Below are positions 38,710-47,398 of a stretch of 64,000 nt of DNA, in pieces. Position 1 is the stretch's first letter, and every line of letters starts with the position of its first letter. A model generated the notes under the pieces. The model was not told the DNA's origin. It did not search any database and worked only from the letters and a program-made list of their open reading frames with translations. The position numbers were made by a program, and so were the translations under genes. Source of the DNA: Ruminococcus sp. YRD2003 (GTDB taxonomy: Bacteria; Bacillota; Clostridia; Oscillospirales; Ruminococcaceae); contig FNZT01000012.1 in the NCBI GenBank assembly GCA_900109435.1, forward strand, positions 108,376 to 172,375. Direction: 5' to 3'.

Positions 38710-41355
38710 TCAGTTCCGCTCTCTCGGTCTGAACACCGCGCCGAACAGCCCGCTCAGCACGGGGACTGCCGCGCTAAGTCCGAGGGCGGTAAGCAGCTCA
38801 TTGCGCGTGAGCATGACCGTGTCGAATACGGCACGGAGCTGCGGAACGAGCACCGCAGCCGCAAGTGCAGCCATGGATACGGCGACCGCGAGCAGCAGCT
38901 TTACATTGCTCAGCAGGTCGACCCCGAAAACGGACTTCCGCTCCGACTTGCACTCGAAAACGTGTATGAGCTGCGACATTATCAGGGTAACGAGGGCAGC
39001 AGTCCGTCCCGCTTTGAGGCTGCCGCCCATTCGCATCACGAGCGAAAAAGACGCAAGAGTGGACAGTCCGATGAATATGCCGCGGAAAACTATCTTCCAC
39101 ATCAGTCCGCCCGAGAAGAAGCCCTCGGTCGAGCGCCGCGGCGGACGGCTCATGATGTCTTTTTCGGGCGGTTCGAGCCCGAGCGCTATCGCGGGAAGTC
39201 CGTCCGTGACGAGGTTGACGAGCAGTATCTGCGCGGGCAGCAGTACGATAGGCATACCCATAACGATACCGCCGAACATCGTCAGCACCTCGCCGATGTT
39301 GCACGAGAGCAGATACCGCACGAATTTGCGGATATTCGCGTAAACGCACCGTCCCTGCTCGACCGCGTTCACAAGCGTGGCGAGGTTGTCGTCGAGGAGT
39401 ATCACGTCCGCCGCCTGCTTGGTGACGTCCGTTCCCGTGACACCCATAGCTACGCCGACATCAGCTTCCTTGACCGCAGGCGCGTCGTTGACTCCGTCGC
39501 CTGTCATGGTGACGATCTCGCCCCGCCGTTTGAAGCTCCGCACGATACGAAGCTTGTGTATCGGCTCGACCCTCGCGAACACCGTGTATTTGCCGATATT
39601 TCGGTCGAGCTCCTCGTCGGACATGAGGTTGAGCTCTGCCCCCGTGACAGCCATGCCGCCCTTGAGCAGCCCCGCCTTCTTAGCGACCGCGACCGCCGTA
39701 TTCTTGTGGTCACCCGTTATCATCACCGTCCGTACCGAAGCCGCCGCACACTTGCGTATCGCGTTCTTTGCTTCCTCGCGCGGAGGGTCGAGCATACCTG
39801 TCAAGCCGAGGAATACGAGTCCGCCGCGGTCGGGGTCGAAGCTCTCGCAGTCACAGCAGGCGAGCGCGAGCACTCTCAGCGCCCTGTCGGACATCTCTGT
39901 CACGCGGCGTGATATCTCGCTGCGCACCGCGAATGACAGCGGCAGGAGCTCTCCGCTGTCGGACATATACTGCGTACAGCGCGGGAGTATGACCTCCTCC
40001 GCGCCCTTGAAATAGGCGCGTCTGCCCGACCTGCCGCCGACGTGTACCGCCATAAAGCGTGTCTCGCTGTCGAAGGGATATTCCCTGAGCCGCGGATTAT
40101 CGGCTTCGAGGGCAGTTTTCGTCAGTCCCGCCTTTGCTGCCGCGACAAGTATCGCCGCCTCGGTAGGGTCGCCCGTGACTTCCCAGTCTCCGCGTCCGCT
40201 GAGGGCTCCGCGGCGGCGCGAGGACGCCTTTCCGCCCGAAATAGCGGCGTCGGAGCAGAGCACTCCGCAGCGCAGAGCCTCGCTGAGCGCCTTCTCCGCG
40301 AGGGGATTCACGGCGATATTCTCTTCGCCGCGTGTTACCTCGCCGCTCCTTCGGTAGCCCATCCCGCTGAAATAATATGTGCTTCCGACGGTAGCGAGCT
40401 CGGTGACAGTCATTTTATTCTCGGTGATAGTGCCCGTCTTGTCGGAGCATATCACCGACGTACAGCCGAGCGTTTCCACGCTGTGCAGCTTGTTGACGAG
40501 CGCCTTCTGCTTCAGCATACGGCTGACCGCAAGAGCGAGCGCGATAGTCACCGTCGCGGGCAGCCCCTCGGGAATCGCGGCTATGGCAATGGTTATGCCC
40601 GTCATGAGCATATCGAAGACGTCCTCGCCTCGCAGGACACCCGCCGCGAATACCGCTGCGCAGACGACGAGGCATATTACCGCCACGACTTTGCCGAGCT
40701 CCGCGAGCCGCTTCTGGAGCGGTGTCATTTCCTTGTCTATATCGGCGAGGAGGTCGGAGATACGTCCCATTTGCGTGCGCCGACCCGTTGCGATGACCCG
40801 TGCCCGACACGTCCCGCGGACGGCAGAGGTGCCGCAGTAGACGATGTTGGGCTTGTTCAGTGAATTGTCGGTGTCGGTCGCAAGCCCTGCCCGCTTGGCG
40901 ACAGCTTCCGACTCGCCCGTGAGTATAGCCTCGTCGCAGAAGAATCCCGCACAGCTCAGTATAACGCAGTCCGCGGGTACTCTGTCGCCTGCTTCGAGCT
41001 CTATCACGTCCTCCGTCACGAGCCGAGCCGCCTCTATCTCGCGGAGCTCGCCGTCACGGTAGCACTTCGCGGTCGGAGCGGTCATACTGCGCAGGGTCTC
41101 GAGAGTATGCTCTGTGCGGAACTCCTGAATAAAGCCGAGAACAGCATTCAGCAGGACGATGAGGATTATCGTGACCGCATCCGATACCTCGCCGAGCAGT
41201 ACGGAAATGACCGTAGCGCCGAGCAGTATCATCACCATAACGTCCTTGAACTGCCCGATGAAAATGCGAACTGCCCCTGTCTTTTTCTTATCCCCGAGGA
41301 CGTTGCCGCCCTCTGTTTTCAGGCGCTGAGCCGCCTCTTTTTCGGTTAGTCCCAT
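38710..41355 (-). CDS. P-type calcium-transporting ATPase (P2A type)
   Basis: 881 residues from the ATG at 41355 (AAAGGAG 8 nt before); 26 extra codons of open frame upstream have no start signal. Features in order: N-terminal cation ATPase domain (LTEKEAAQRLKTEGGNVL), actuator TGES in AILTGESEAV, membrane helix 4 with AIPEGLPATVTIAL (PEGLP points to Ca2+), the phosphorylation motif CSDKTGTITENKM, a KGAEEVI nucleotide-site segment, and the hinge TGDGVNDAPAVKEADVGVAMG. Four helices follow. Likely exports Ca2+ from the cytoplasm. It lies behind the pectate lyase gene on the same strand with a hairpin between; many pectate lyases need Ca2+, but a functional link is only a guess. Confidence 0.93.
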   Translation of the reverse strand: MGLTEKEAAQRLKTEGGNVLGDKKKTGAVRIFIGQFKDVMVMILLGATVISVLLGEVSDAVTIILIVLLNAVLGFIQEFRTEHTLETLRSMTAPTAKCYRDGELREIEAARLVTEDVIELEAGDRVPADCVILSCAGFFCDEAILTGESEAVAKRAGLATDTDNSLNKPNIVYCGTSAVRGTCRARVIATGRRTQMGRISDLLADIDKEMTPLQKRLAELGKVVAVICLVVCAAVFAAGVLRGEDVFDMLMTGITIAIAAIPEGLPATVTIALALAVSRMLKQKALVNKLHSVETLGCTSVICSDKTGTITENKMTVTELATVGSTYYFSGMGYRRSGEVTRGEENIAVNPLAEKALSEALRCGVLCSDAAISGGKASSRRRGALSGRGDWEVTGDPTEAAILVAAAKAGLTKTALEADNPRLREYPFDSETRFMAVHVGGRSGRRAYFKGAEEVILPRCTQYMSDSGELLPLSFAVRSEISRRVTEMSDRALRVLALACCDCESFDPDRGGLVFLGLTGMLDPPREEAKNAIRKCAAASVRTVMITGDHKNTAVAVAKKAGLLKGGMAVTGAELNLMSDEELDRNIGKYTVFARVEPIHKLRIVRSFKRRGEIVTMTGDGVNDAPAVKEADVGVAMGVTGTDVTKQAADVILLDDNLATLVNAVEQGRCVYANIRKFVRYLLSCNIGEVLTMFGGIVMGMPIVLLPAQILLVNLVTDGLPAIALGLEPPEKDIMSRPPRRSTEGFFSGGLMWKIVFRGIFIGLSTLASFSLVMRMGGSLKAGRTAALVTLIMSQLIHVFECKSERKSVFGVDLLSNVKLLLAVAVSMAALAAAVLVPQLRAVFDTVMLTRNELLTALGLSAAVPVLSGLFGAVFRPRERN

Positions 41356-41418
41356 ATCATTCACTCCTTTGGGTGGTTGTCTGTAAATGATATGCGGACG
41401 AAGTGTCGGATATGACGC

Positions 41419-41447
41419 AAAGGGCGCTCTCATGCGAGAACGCCCTT
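41419..41447 (-). terminator. Hairpin between pectate lyase and P-type ATPase genes
   Basis: On the minus strand AAGGGCG-TTCTC pairs with GAGA-GCGCCCTT around a GCAT loop, 11-12 bp with one G-U. No strong T-run follows. Confidence 0.55.
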
Positions 41448-41456
41448 GGTGCCGTA

Positions 41457-44003
41457 TTATTGCTGTGTTACGATCTTCCTAAGTGCGATGAGATCGAATG
41501 TATCAATGATGCCGTCGGCAGCGAGGTCTGCGAGCCGACATTCCTCGGCGGTGAGCGGAGCCTTTCCGAGGATATGGGCGCTCAGCTTGACGAGGTCGGC
41601 GACGCCTGCCTCTCCGTCGGCGTTGATATCACCGATGACAGCTTCGGGCTGAGGGGGGATTTTCGGCGTCGCGAGTGCGAAGAAGTTCACGCACTGATAG
41701 GTCTGCCCGTTGCTTCCGAGAGTCACCTTCTCGCCCTTTTTGACATCCTTATCGTAGACCATGAAGCTGAGGTCGGTCGTGGCAGTCAGCAGGGTACGCA
41801 TATGCGTATAGTCCGCGAGCCAGTCGGGAGCCTTTTCAACGCGGCTGTCGAGCGCGATATGCAGGGTCATATCGTCACCTGCAATGAAGGTGACGGTGTC
41901 GCCCGTGGTGCCTTTGGCAGAGCAGGCGGTCATCAGTATTTCCGCGCCTATGAGGTTGGACTGTATCTGGTCTATCGTGAAGTCTCGGTCGCCGAAGATG
42001 AGCGAGCCCGTATCGGCGTTTCTGCCTATCGCCCACGAGTCGGGAAGCGCCTGTTCTGCGACCTCCACGTCCTTGAAGAGCTCACCGCTGAGCGGGATCT
42101 TTTCCTTGCTGAACACGAAGCTGTCCATGTTCAGAAGGTAGCCATCGCCGCCCGTGAATCTCACGTACAGGTTATGGACACCGCTTATCTGCGGGATATT
42201 CACCTCGAAGGGCTGATAGTCCGAGAAGCCCGACGTGCCCGTGAAGCTTATTTTCGCGGCAGGCTCGCCGTTGAGGGAATCGAGATAGAGCTCGATACCC
42301 GCGGCATTTCCCGAGATATTACCCTTGAAGCTCCATGCTCCGTCGCCGAAATCGACCTTGCGGTACATTGCCCAGTCGCCGTTTTCGATGAAGCCGATGT
42401 TCTGTCCGCCGCCTGCGGTGTCCTCGGTCTGTATGCCTTCGGAATCCGAGTATGACTCAGCTTCTATCGTTTCAAACGCCGAAACAGCGGGAACAGACGG
42501 CTGAGCGGGAGTATCGCTCTCGGGCGAGAGCTTGACAACGCCCTCGGGGAAGGAGTTGACGGTGAGGTCGTTGATGTAATACTCGATGTTCATGTAGCCC
42601 TGACCGCAGTAGTCGCCCGCATAGTCGGTGGGGTCGGTGGGGTCGAGGCCGCGAGCCGACTCCCATTCATCGGCCATGCCGTCGCCGTCGGTATCGGTTA
42701 TCTCCTTTGCGGTGACAGCGGGCGGGTAGGAGTAGGTCACGCCGCACTTGATATTGTACTTGTTCAGGTCGCCGACAGAGCCGTTATACGCGGCAGTACC
42801 CGAGCACTGTCCCGTGCCGTTCTTTGTCTCGTCAGCGCACTGGCGGTCGATAGCGGGGCGCTTGTCCGACGAGACTCCGCAGCCCGCGAAGCTGATAACG
42901 TGGTTGTAAGAAGCCTCTGCACTCTCACAACCGACGGTGGAGGACAGATTCTCTCCGTCGCTGTTTATCGGAAAAGCGGCGGACGTTTTAAGGCTGTCCT
43001 TGGTTATGCCGATACCGTCCTTGACGGTAATGCCGTCCCAGTTGTTGTAGGTTATGCCGTGGAGCGAGCCGTCCTTGTTGATGAGGCGGTTGCCCGAGCA
43101 GTAGACCTTGAAATTCTGCGGACTGGTAGTGCTGTCCACATGAATGTAGTTATAGCCGCCCGTGGTGGAGCTGCCTGCTTTTAGCGTGTTGTTCACATAG
43201 TTGGTGTGACCTATCGTGCCGTAGGCGGTCTGGTAGCCCCAGTCATAGATGACGTTGTTGGTGAAGTCTGCCACACCCGTCCCTGGCACTTTACCGCGGA
43301 AGTTGCGTGAAACGTTGTGGATGATGAGGTTGTGGTCGAACGAGAGGTCGCTGTTGCCCATCATAATGCCGAAGCCGTGGATACCCTTGTCGTGACCGCC
43401 CCACGAGTTTGCTGGACCTATAATGGTGTACTGCACGGTATAATTCTTATTGTTCGAGTAGAGTCCCCACTGCTCGTCGGAAGCCCAGCCGATGGAGCAG
43501 TGGTCGACGATGCAGTTAGCGCCCTTTGAGCCGCCCCACGCGTCGTTGCCCGAGCTCGTGGCGTTGTACGGACCGGGGCGGGAGCTGATATAGCGGCAGA
43601 TGACGTTGTCTCCGCCGAAAGCCATTTTGTAGTTTTTGAGCGTGATACCGCCGCCTCCGGGGGCAGTCTGTCCCGCGATAGTGATGTTGCCTGCTGCCGA
43701 GACCGCGCTTTTGAGCTCGATAGTGCCGCCGACGTCGAATACGACAATGCGGTTGGACTTGCTTACGGCGTCGCGGAACGAGCCCTCGCCGCTGTCGTTG
43801 AGGTTTGTGACGTGGTAAACCTGACCGCCGCGTCCGCCCGTGGAGTATTTACCGCCTCCGACGGCTCCTGGGAAGGCAAGCATCTTACCCGCCGCATCGG
43901 CTTTGGAGCCGAAATTTCCCGCAGGAGCAGCCGCGGAGACTCCGCCGAGCACAGTGACGATACCCGTGAGTGCAGCAGTGATGCGTCTGAAAGTCTTGTT
44001 CAT
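41457..44003 (-). CDS. Secreted PL1-like pectate lyase with CBM6-like module and dockerin
   Basis: 848 residues from the ATG at 44003 (GGAGGG before). A signal peptide precedes MLAFPGAVGGGKYSTGGRGG, the usual opening of pectate lyase PL1 domains. Right-handed beta-helix strands follow (NRIVVFDVGGTIELKS, NITIAGQTAPGGGGITLKNY, GANCIVDHCSIGWASDE). The linker contains a calcium-binding thrombospondin-3-like DTDGDGMADEWESARGLDP. A CBM6-like domain (about 525-645: FETIEAESYSDSEG, NGDWAMYRKVDFGDG) and a further beta domain come next. The dockerin ends the protein with DINADGEAGVADLVKLSA and DLAADGIIDTFDLIALRK. It cleaves polygalacturonan by beta-elimination outside the cell within a cellulosome. Confidence 0.92.
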   Translation of the reverse strand: MNKTFRRITAALTGIVTVLGGVSAAAPAGNFGSKADAAGKMLAFPGAVGGGKYSTGGRGGQVYHVTNLNDSGEGSFRDAVSKSNRIVVFDVGGTIELKSAVSAAGNITIAGQTAPGGGGITLKNYKMAFGGDNVICRYISSRPGPYNATSSGNDAWGGSKGANCIVDHCSIGWASDEQWGLYSNNKNYTVQYTIIGPANSWGGHDKGIHGFGIMMGNSDLSFDHNLIIHNVSRNFRGKVPGTGVADFTNNVIYDWGYQTAYGTIGHTNYVNNTLKAGSSTTGGYNYIHVDSTTSPQNFKVYCSGNRLINKDGSLHGITYNNWDGITVKDGIGITKDSLKTSAAFPINSDGENLSSTVGCESAEASYNHVISFAGCGVSSDKRPAIDRQCADETKNGTGQCSGTAAYNGSVGDLNKYNIKCGVTYSYPPAVTAKEITDTDGDGMADEWESARGLDPTDPTDYAGDYCGQGYMNIEYYINDLTVNSFPEGVVKLSPESDTPAQPSVPAVSAFETIEAESYSDSEGIQTEDTAGGGQNIGFIENGDWAMYRKVDFGDGAWSFKGNISGNAAGIELYLDSLNGEPAAKISFTGTSGFSDYQPFEVNIPQISGVHNLYVRFTGGDGYLLNMDSFVFSKEKIPLSGELFKDVEVAEQALPDSWAIGRNADTGSLIFGDRDFTIDQIQSNLIGAEILMTACSAKGTTGDTVTFIAGDDMTLHIALDSRVEKAPDWLADYTHMRTLLTATTDLSFMVYDKDVKKGEKVTLGSNGQTYQCVNFFALATPKIPPQPEAVIGDINADGEAGVADLVKLSAHILGKAPLTAEECRLADLAADGIIDTFDLIALRKIVTQQ

Positions 44004-44049
44004 TGATATCCCTCCTGTATTGATAACATAATACATTTCCCTATTATAA

Positions 44050-44083
44050 ATTATACATTATTATGCCGCAAAAAACAATGACA
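44050..44083 (-). promoter_or_regulatory. Promoter of the pectate lyase gene
   Basis: Minus-strand TTGTTT (44078-44073), 17 nt, TATAAT (44055-44050). Another TATAAT stands at 44048-44043. Plus-strand CAATGACA (44076-44083) overlaps the -35 in the same register as in the GH43 promoter at 38088. Elsewhere in the gap, CATAATT-GTCGG-AATTATG forms an inverted repeat near 44214-44232. Confidence 0.55.
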
Positions 44084-44300
44084 AATCGTATCTTGTTTAT
44101 GCAGCTTTCAGCTTTTTTTGGGGGGATATGTGAAAGATAGTGTAGTCAGGCGTGAGAGTCAGGCTGCTTTTCTGTACAGTTCACGGCAATTTCGGAAGCC
44201 GTTCGCAGAACGGTCATAATTGTCGGAATTATGTAATATTTTCCTGTGCGAGGTTACAATCCCTCTGATATTTTGTATCGGAACTGACAATTTTCTGTTA

Positions 44301-44329
44301 TTGTAATCGTCGGATTTTTCGGCTATAAT
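44301..44329 (+). promoter_or_regulatory. Promoter of the vWA lipoprotein gene
   Basis: TTGTAA (44301-44306), 17 nt, TATAAT (44324-44329). Confidence 0.65.
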
Positions 44330-44391
44330 GAAATCATAGAAAAAAGCCCTCCTCTGTTCGGCGAACACGAGGGTAAGAAGGAGTGAAATTT

Positions 44392-45981
44392 ATGAGTAAA
44401 AGATTTTCACGTATGGCAGCCCTGTCACTTACGCTGCCGCTCATCGCCGCGACATTCGCAAGCTGTGGAGACGACGGGACATACAGCGGCGTAAACAGCA
44501 ACAGCAACTACACTTACAACTACAAGACAGAGGCAGAGGAGAACTACTCCCCCAACACCGTGAACCCGAACGAGGAGTACAAACACGTAGAGGAGACAGG
44601 TTTCAAAGACCCGAAGTCCGAGCCTCTGTCCACATTCTCCGCGGACGTAGATACCGCCTCGTATACAAATGCGCGCCGTATGCTCAACGAGCATCAGATA
44701 GTCGACGCCGACTCCGTGCGCATCGAGGAGTACATCAACTACTTTGACTACAAGTATGCAGACCCCGAGGAGGGCAAGGTATTCGGCGAGTATGTAGAGC
44801 TCGCGGACTGCCCGTGGAATCCCGAGACAAAGCTCATGATGATAGGCTTGCAGGGCAAGCGCATGGCTCAGGAGGAGCTCCCGCCCTCAAACCTTGTTTT
44901 TCTCATAGATTCGTCGGGCTCAATGGGCTCGTACAATAAGCTCCCTCTCGTTCAGACAGCGTTCTCCATGCTGACCGACACCCTTACCGAGAACGACCGC
45001 ATCTCTATCGTGACCTACGCAGGTTCGAGCGAGACAGTGCTTGCGGGCGCGAGCGGTACGGACAAGGACGAGATAACCGAGGCGCTTGGCTCCATCATGG
45101 CAAGCGGAGGCACAAACGGCGAGGGCGGCATCGAGACCGCATACGAGCTCGCCGAGGAATACTTCATCGAGGGCGGCAACAACCGCGTCATCCTCGCCAC
45201 CGACGGCGACCTCAACATCGGCAAGTGCTCCGAGAAGGAGCTCACGAAGCTCATCGAGCAGAAGCGCGAGAGCGGCGTATATCTGTCGGTGCTCGGCTTC
45301 GGTACGGGCAACATCAAGGACAACAAAATGGAAGCTCTTGCCGACAACGGCAACGGCAACTACAGCTATATCGACTCAGTCGCAGAGGCACGCCGCGTGC
45401 TCGTCGAGGAGATGGGCGGCACACTTTTCACGATAGCCAAGGACGTGAAGATACAGGTCGAGTTCAATCCCGCAACAGTAACGAGCTACCGCCTTGTCGG
45501 CTACGACAACAGGATAATGAACGCCGAGGACTTCTACGATGATACCAAGGACGCGGGCGAAGTCGGAGCAGGTCATGCTGTTACCGCGCTGTACGAGGTG
45601 CAGCTCGCCAACGAGCCTGCCAAGGGTACATACCACGGCATAGAGCTCGAATTCGCGGACAATCACGAGGGCACAACAGCCGCCTCCGCTAACGGCAGGG
45701 ACGAGCTCATCAAGCTCTCCGTCGCATACAAGGACATCGGCACGGACGAAGAAGTCTACTCCGCCGACCTCTACGGCATGGAGAAGTACAATGCAGTCCC
45801 GACACAGGGTATCAAGCTCGCGGGAGCCGCTGCGGAGTTCGCGATGCTGCTCAAAGGTTCGGAGTACGCGGGAAATTCGTCGTTTGACTACGTCAGAGAG
45901 ACCGCGCTCGCTATCGGCGGTACCAACGAGAAGATAAACGAGCTCGGCGACCTTGCACAGAAAGCTTCTTCATTGTATTAA
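44392..45981 (+). CDS. vWA-domain lipoprotein (YfbK-like)
   Basis: 529 residues from the ATG at 44392 (AAGGAG 8 nt before); a GTG at 44383 is in frame but too close. A lipoprotein signal ends TFAS-CGDDG. An Asn/Tyr/Thr-rich spacer (about 25-60) precedes a conserved N-terminal segment (STFSADVDTASYTNARRML, RIEEYINYFDY) typical of YfbK-like proteins. The vWA domain (about 165-345) has MIDAS DSSGSM, conserved T in SGGTNGEGG and LATDGDLN. The last 180 residues match the YfbK C-terminal part. It is displayed on the outer face of the membrane and probably binds a protein partner through a metal ion. Confidence 0.9.
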   Translation: MSKRFSRMAALSLTLPLIAATFASCGDDGTYSGVNSNSNYTYNYKTEAEENYSPNTVNPNEEYKHVEETGFKDPKSEPLSTFSADVDTASYTNARRMLNEHQIVDADSVRIEEYINYFDYKYADPEEGKVFGEYVELADCPWNPETKLMMIGLQGKRMAQEELPPSNLVFLIDSSGSMGSYNKLPLVQTAFSMLTDTLTENDRISIVTYAGSSETVLAGASGTDKDEITEALGSIMASGGTNGEGGIETAYELAEEYFIEGGNNRVILATDGDLNIGKCSEKELTKLIEQKRESGVYLSVLGFGTGNIKDNKMEALADNGNGNYSYIDSVAEARRVLVEEMGGTLFTIAKDVKIQVEFNPATVTSYRLVGYDNRIMNAEDFYDDTKDAGEVGAGHAVTALYEVQLANEPAKGTYHGIELEFADNHEGTTAASANGRDELIKLSVAYKDIGTDEEVYSADLYGMEKYNAVPTQGIKLAGAAAEFAMLLKGSEYAGNSSFDYVRETALAIGGTNEKINELGDLAQKASSLY

Positions 45982-45998
45982 TATATTTCTGACAGCGG

Positions 45999-46022
45999 AG
46001 CGCCCCAACAGGGGCGCTTTTG
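45999..46022 (+). terminator. Terminator of the vWA lipoprotein gene
   Basis: AGCGCCCC (45999-46006), loop AACA, GGGGCGCT (46011-46018), TTT. Confidence 0.8.
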
Positions 46023-46047
46023 CTTTCCGCCTCACGCCCGCACCGCG

Positions 46048-46378
46048 GATATTGACAAGCTCCCGACGAACTGCCGCGCGAACCCGAAAGTTTCGCTCAA
46101 GCCTTTTCAAAGGCTTGCAGAGTCCAGAGACAGCGTCTCTGGTCGCCGCTCACAGCTTTTAGAGAGCGGCGAAACAAAACGAAGGCGCTCCGCAAGGGGT
46201 GAATCAGAAAACAGCCCAGTGGGCTGTTTTCTGAGAGGGGACGCCCTGCAAGTGAGGGCGTCCCCTTGTTCCGTTGCACGTTTGTATGCCCGCGGAATTA
46301 TTCCGCGCGTTATAACAATGCCGTTTGTTTACGGACGCCCGAAGGGCGCCCCTACAGATATTGACAAGCTCCCGACGA
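46048..46378 (+). repeat. Hairpin-rich insertion flanked by 22-bp direct repeats
   Basis: A 22-bp sequence beginning GATATTGACAAGCTCCCG is present exactly at 46048-46069 and 46357-46378. The 287 bp between them is a chain of hairpins: AAGCC/GGCTT, CCAGAGAC/GTCTCTGG, CAGAAAACAGCCC/GGGCTGTTTTCTG, GGGGACGCCCT/AGGGCGTCCCC, GCGGAAT/ATTCCGC and GGCGCCCCTAC at the end. No coding potential is seen. It looks like a composite of small repeat elements. Confidence 0.7.
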
Positions 46379-46389
46379 TACTCTATAAT
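46361..46389 (+). promoter_or_regulatory. Promoter of the TtcA-like gene, inside the second repeat copy
   Basis: TTGACA (46361-46366), 17 nt, TATAAT (46384-46389). The -35 lies in the duplicated 22 bp; the first copy at 46048 has the -35 but no -10. Confidence 0.7.
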
Positions 46390-46424
46390 GATATTGAGTC
46401 GAACAATGACAGGAGGAGCGCCGA

Positions 46425-47228
46425 ATGAACAGCATAAGCGATTCGATAACCACCCGCTTCAATAAACAGATATGGACGAAATTCCGCCGCGGAGTCCGCG
46501 ACTACAGGCTCATAGAGGCAGGAGACCGCATTGCCGTGTGTATATCGGGAGGCAAGGACTCGATGCTCATGGCTCAGTGCATAGCCCGTCTCAGGCGCAA
46601 CAACGAGATACCTTTCGAGGTCGAGTACGTCATAATGGACCCTGGATACACGCCCGTGAATCTGCAGCGCATACTTGACAATGCAGAGCTCCTCGGGATA
46701 CCTGCAAAGGTCTATTCTACGCGGATTTTCGAGTCGGCAGAGAAGGAGGAGAAGCACCCCTGCTTCCTGTGTGCGAGACTTCGGCGCGGCTGGCTGTACA
46801 AGAAAGCGCAGGAGCTCGGCTGCAACAAGATAGCGCTCGGGCACCACTTCGACGACGTGATAGAGACTATACTTATGGGGATGCTGTACGGCTCGCAGAT
46901 GCAGACCATGATGCCGAGACTCAGAGCCGAGAATTACGAGGGCGTGGAGCTGATACGTCCGCTGTATCTCGTCCGCGAGGCTGACATCATCGCGTGGCGT
47001 GACTTCAACGGTCTGGAGTTCATACAGTGCGCGTGCCGTGTGACCGAGAAAAAGGGCGAGGACGGCTCCAAACGCGCGGAGATAAAGGCACTGATAGCAC
47101 AGCTGAAGAAGACGAATCCCGCAGTAGAGATGAACATTTTCCGCAGCCCCGAGAACGTGAATCTGCGCACGCTCATCTCCTATCATGACGGCGGCGAGTA
47201 CCATCATTTCCTTGACGGATACGAATAA
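46425..47228 (+). CDS. TtcA-like tRNA sulfurtransferase / PP-loop ATPase
   Basis: 267 residues. The PP-loop SGGKDS is at residues 41-46. CFLCARLRRGWLY gives the CxxC pair and GHHFDDVIET the conserved ATPase segment of the TtcA/TtuA family, which activates a tRNA base and inserts sulfur using an Fe-S cluster. AGGAGG precedes the ATG. A third Cys typical of the cluster may be C204 or C206 in IQCACR. The exact tRNA target (C32 or other) cannot be told from the sequence. Single-gene transcript. Confidence 0.85.
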   Translation: MNSISDSITTRFNKQIWTKFRRGVRDYRLIEAGDRIAVCISGGKDSMLMAQCIARLRRNNEIPFEVEYVIMDPGYTPVNLQRILDNAELLGIPAKVYSTRIFESAEKEEKHPCFLCARLRRGWLYKKAQELGCNKIALGHHFDDVIETILMGMLYGSQMQTMMPRLRAENYEGVELIRPLYLVREADIIAWRDFNGLEFIQCACRVTEKKGEDGSKRAEIKALIAQLKKTNPAVEMNIFRSPENVNLRTLISYHDGGEYHHFLDGYE

Positions 47229-47249
47229 GCGCGCGGATATCCCGCAATG

Positions 47250-47267
47250 TTGACAAAAGCTTGTCAA
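47250..47267. repeat. Inverted repeat TTGACAA-AAGC-TTGTCAA
   Basis: A perfect 7-bp inverted repeat in the gap before the dehydrogenase gene, about 80 bp upstream of its -10. It resembles a regulator site only loosely; it differs from the Rex consensus. Confidence 0.6.
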
Positions 47268-47323
47268 AAGTTTGCCTTTTTTGTCTGTTTTTACGATTTT
47301 AACGGAATATTCACACATATAAC

Positions 47324-47351
47324 TTGATATTTTTTGCGGGTATGCTATAAT
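47324..47351 (+). promoter_or_regulatory. Promoter of the dehydrogenase gene
   Basis: TTGATA (47324-47329), 16 nt, TATAAT (47346-47351). Confidence 0.65.
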
Positions 47352-47398
47352 AATATTATACCAAGCTGTATCCACAGCTATAATCGGAGGTAATCATC

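Noticed and set aside
38659-39912. Long plus-strand frame of 417 codons opposite the P-type ATPase gene
   Set aside because: It is the reverse complement of a clear P-type ATPase with all motifs; its translation is full of Arg, His and Ser and has no domain or ribosome site.
47250-47267. Inverted repeat before the dehydrogenase gene considered as a Rex operator
   Set aside because: Arms TTGACAA/TTGTCAA do not match TTGTTAA/TTAACAA well and the site is about 80 bp from the -10.
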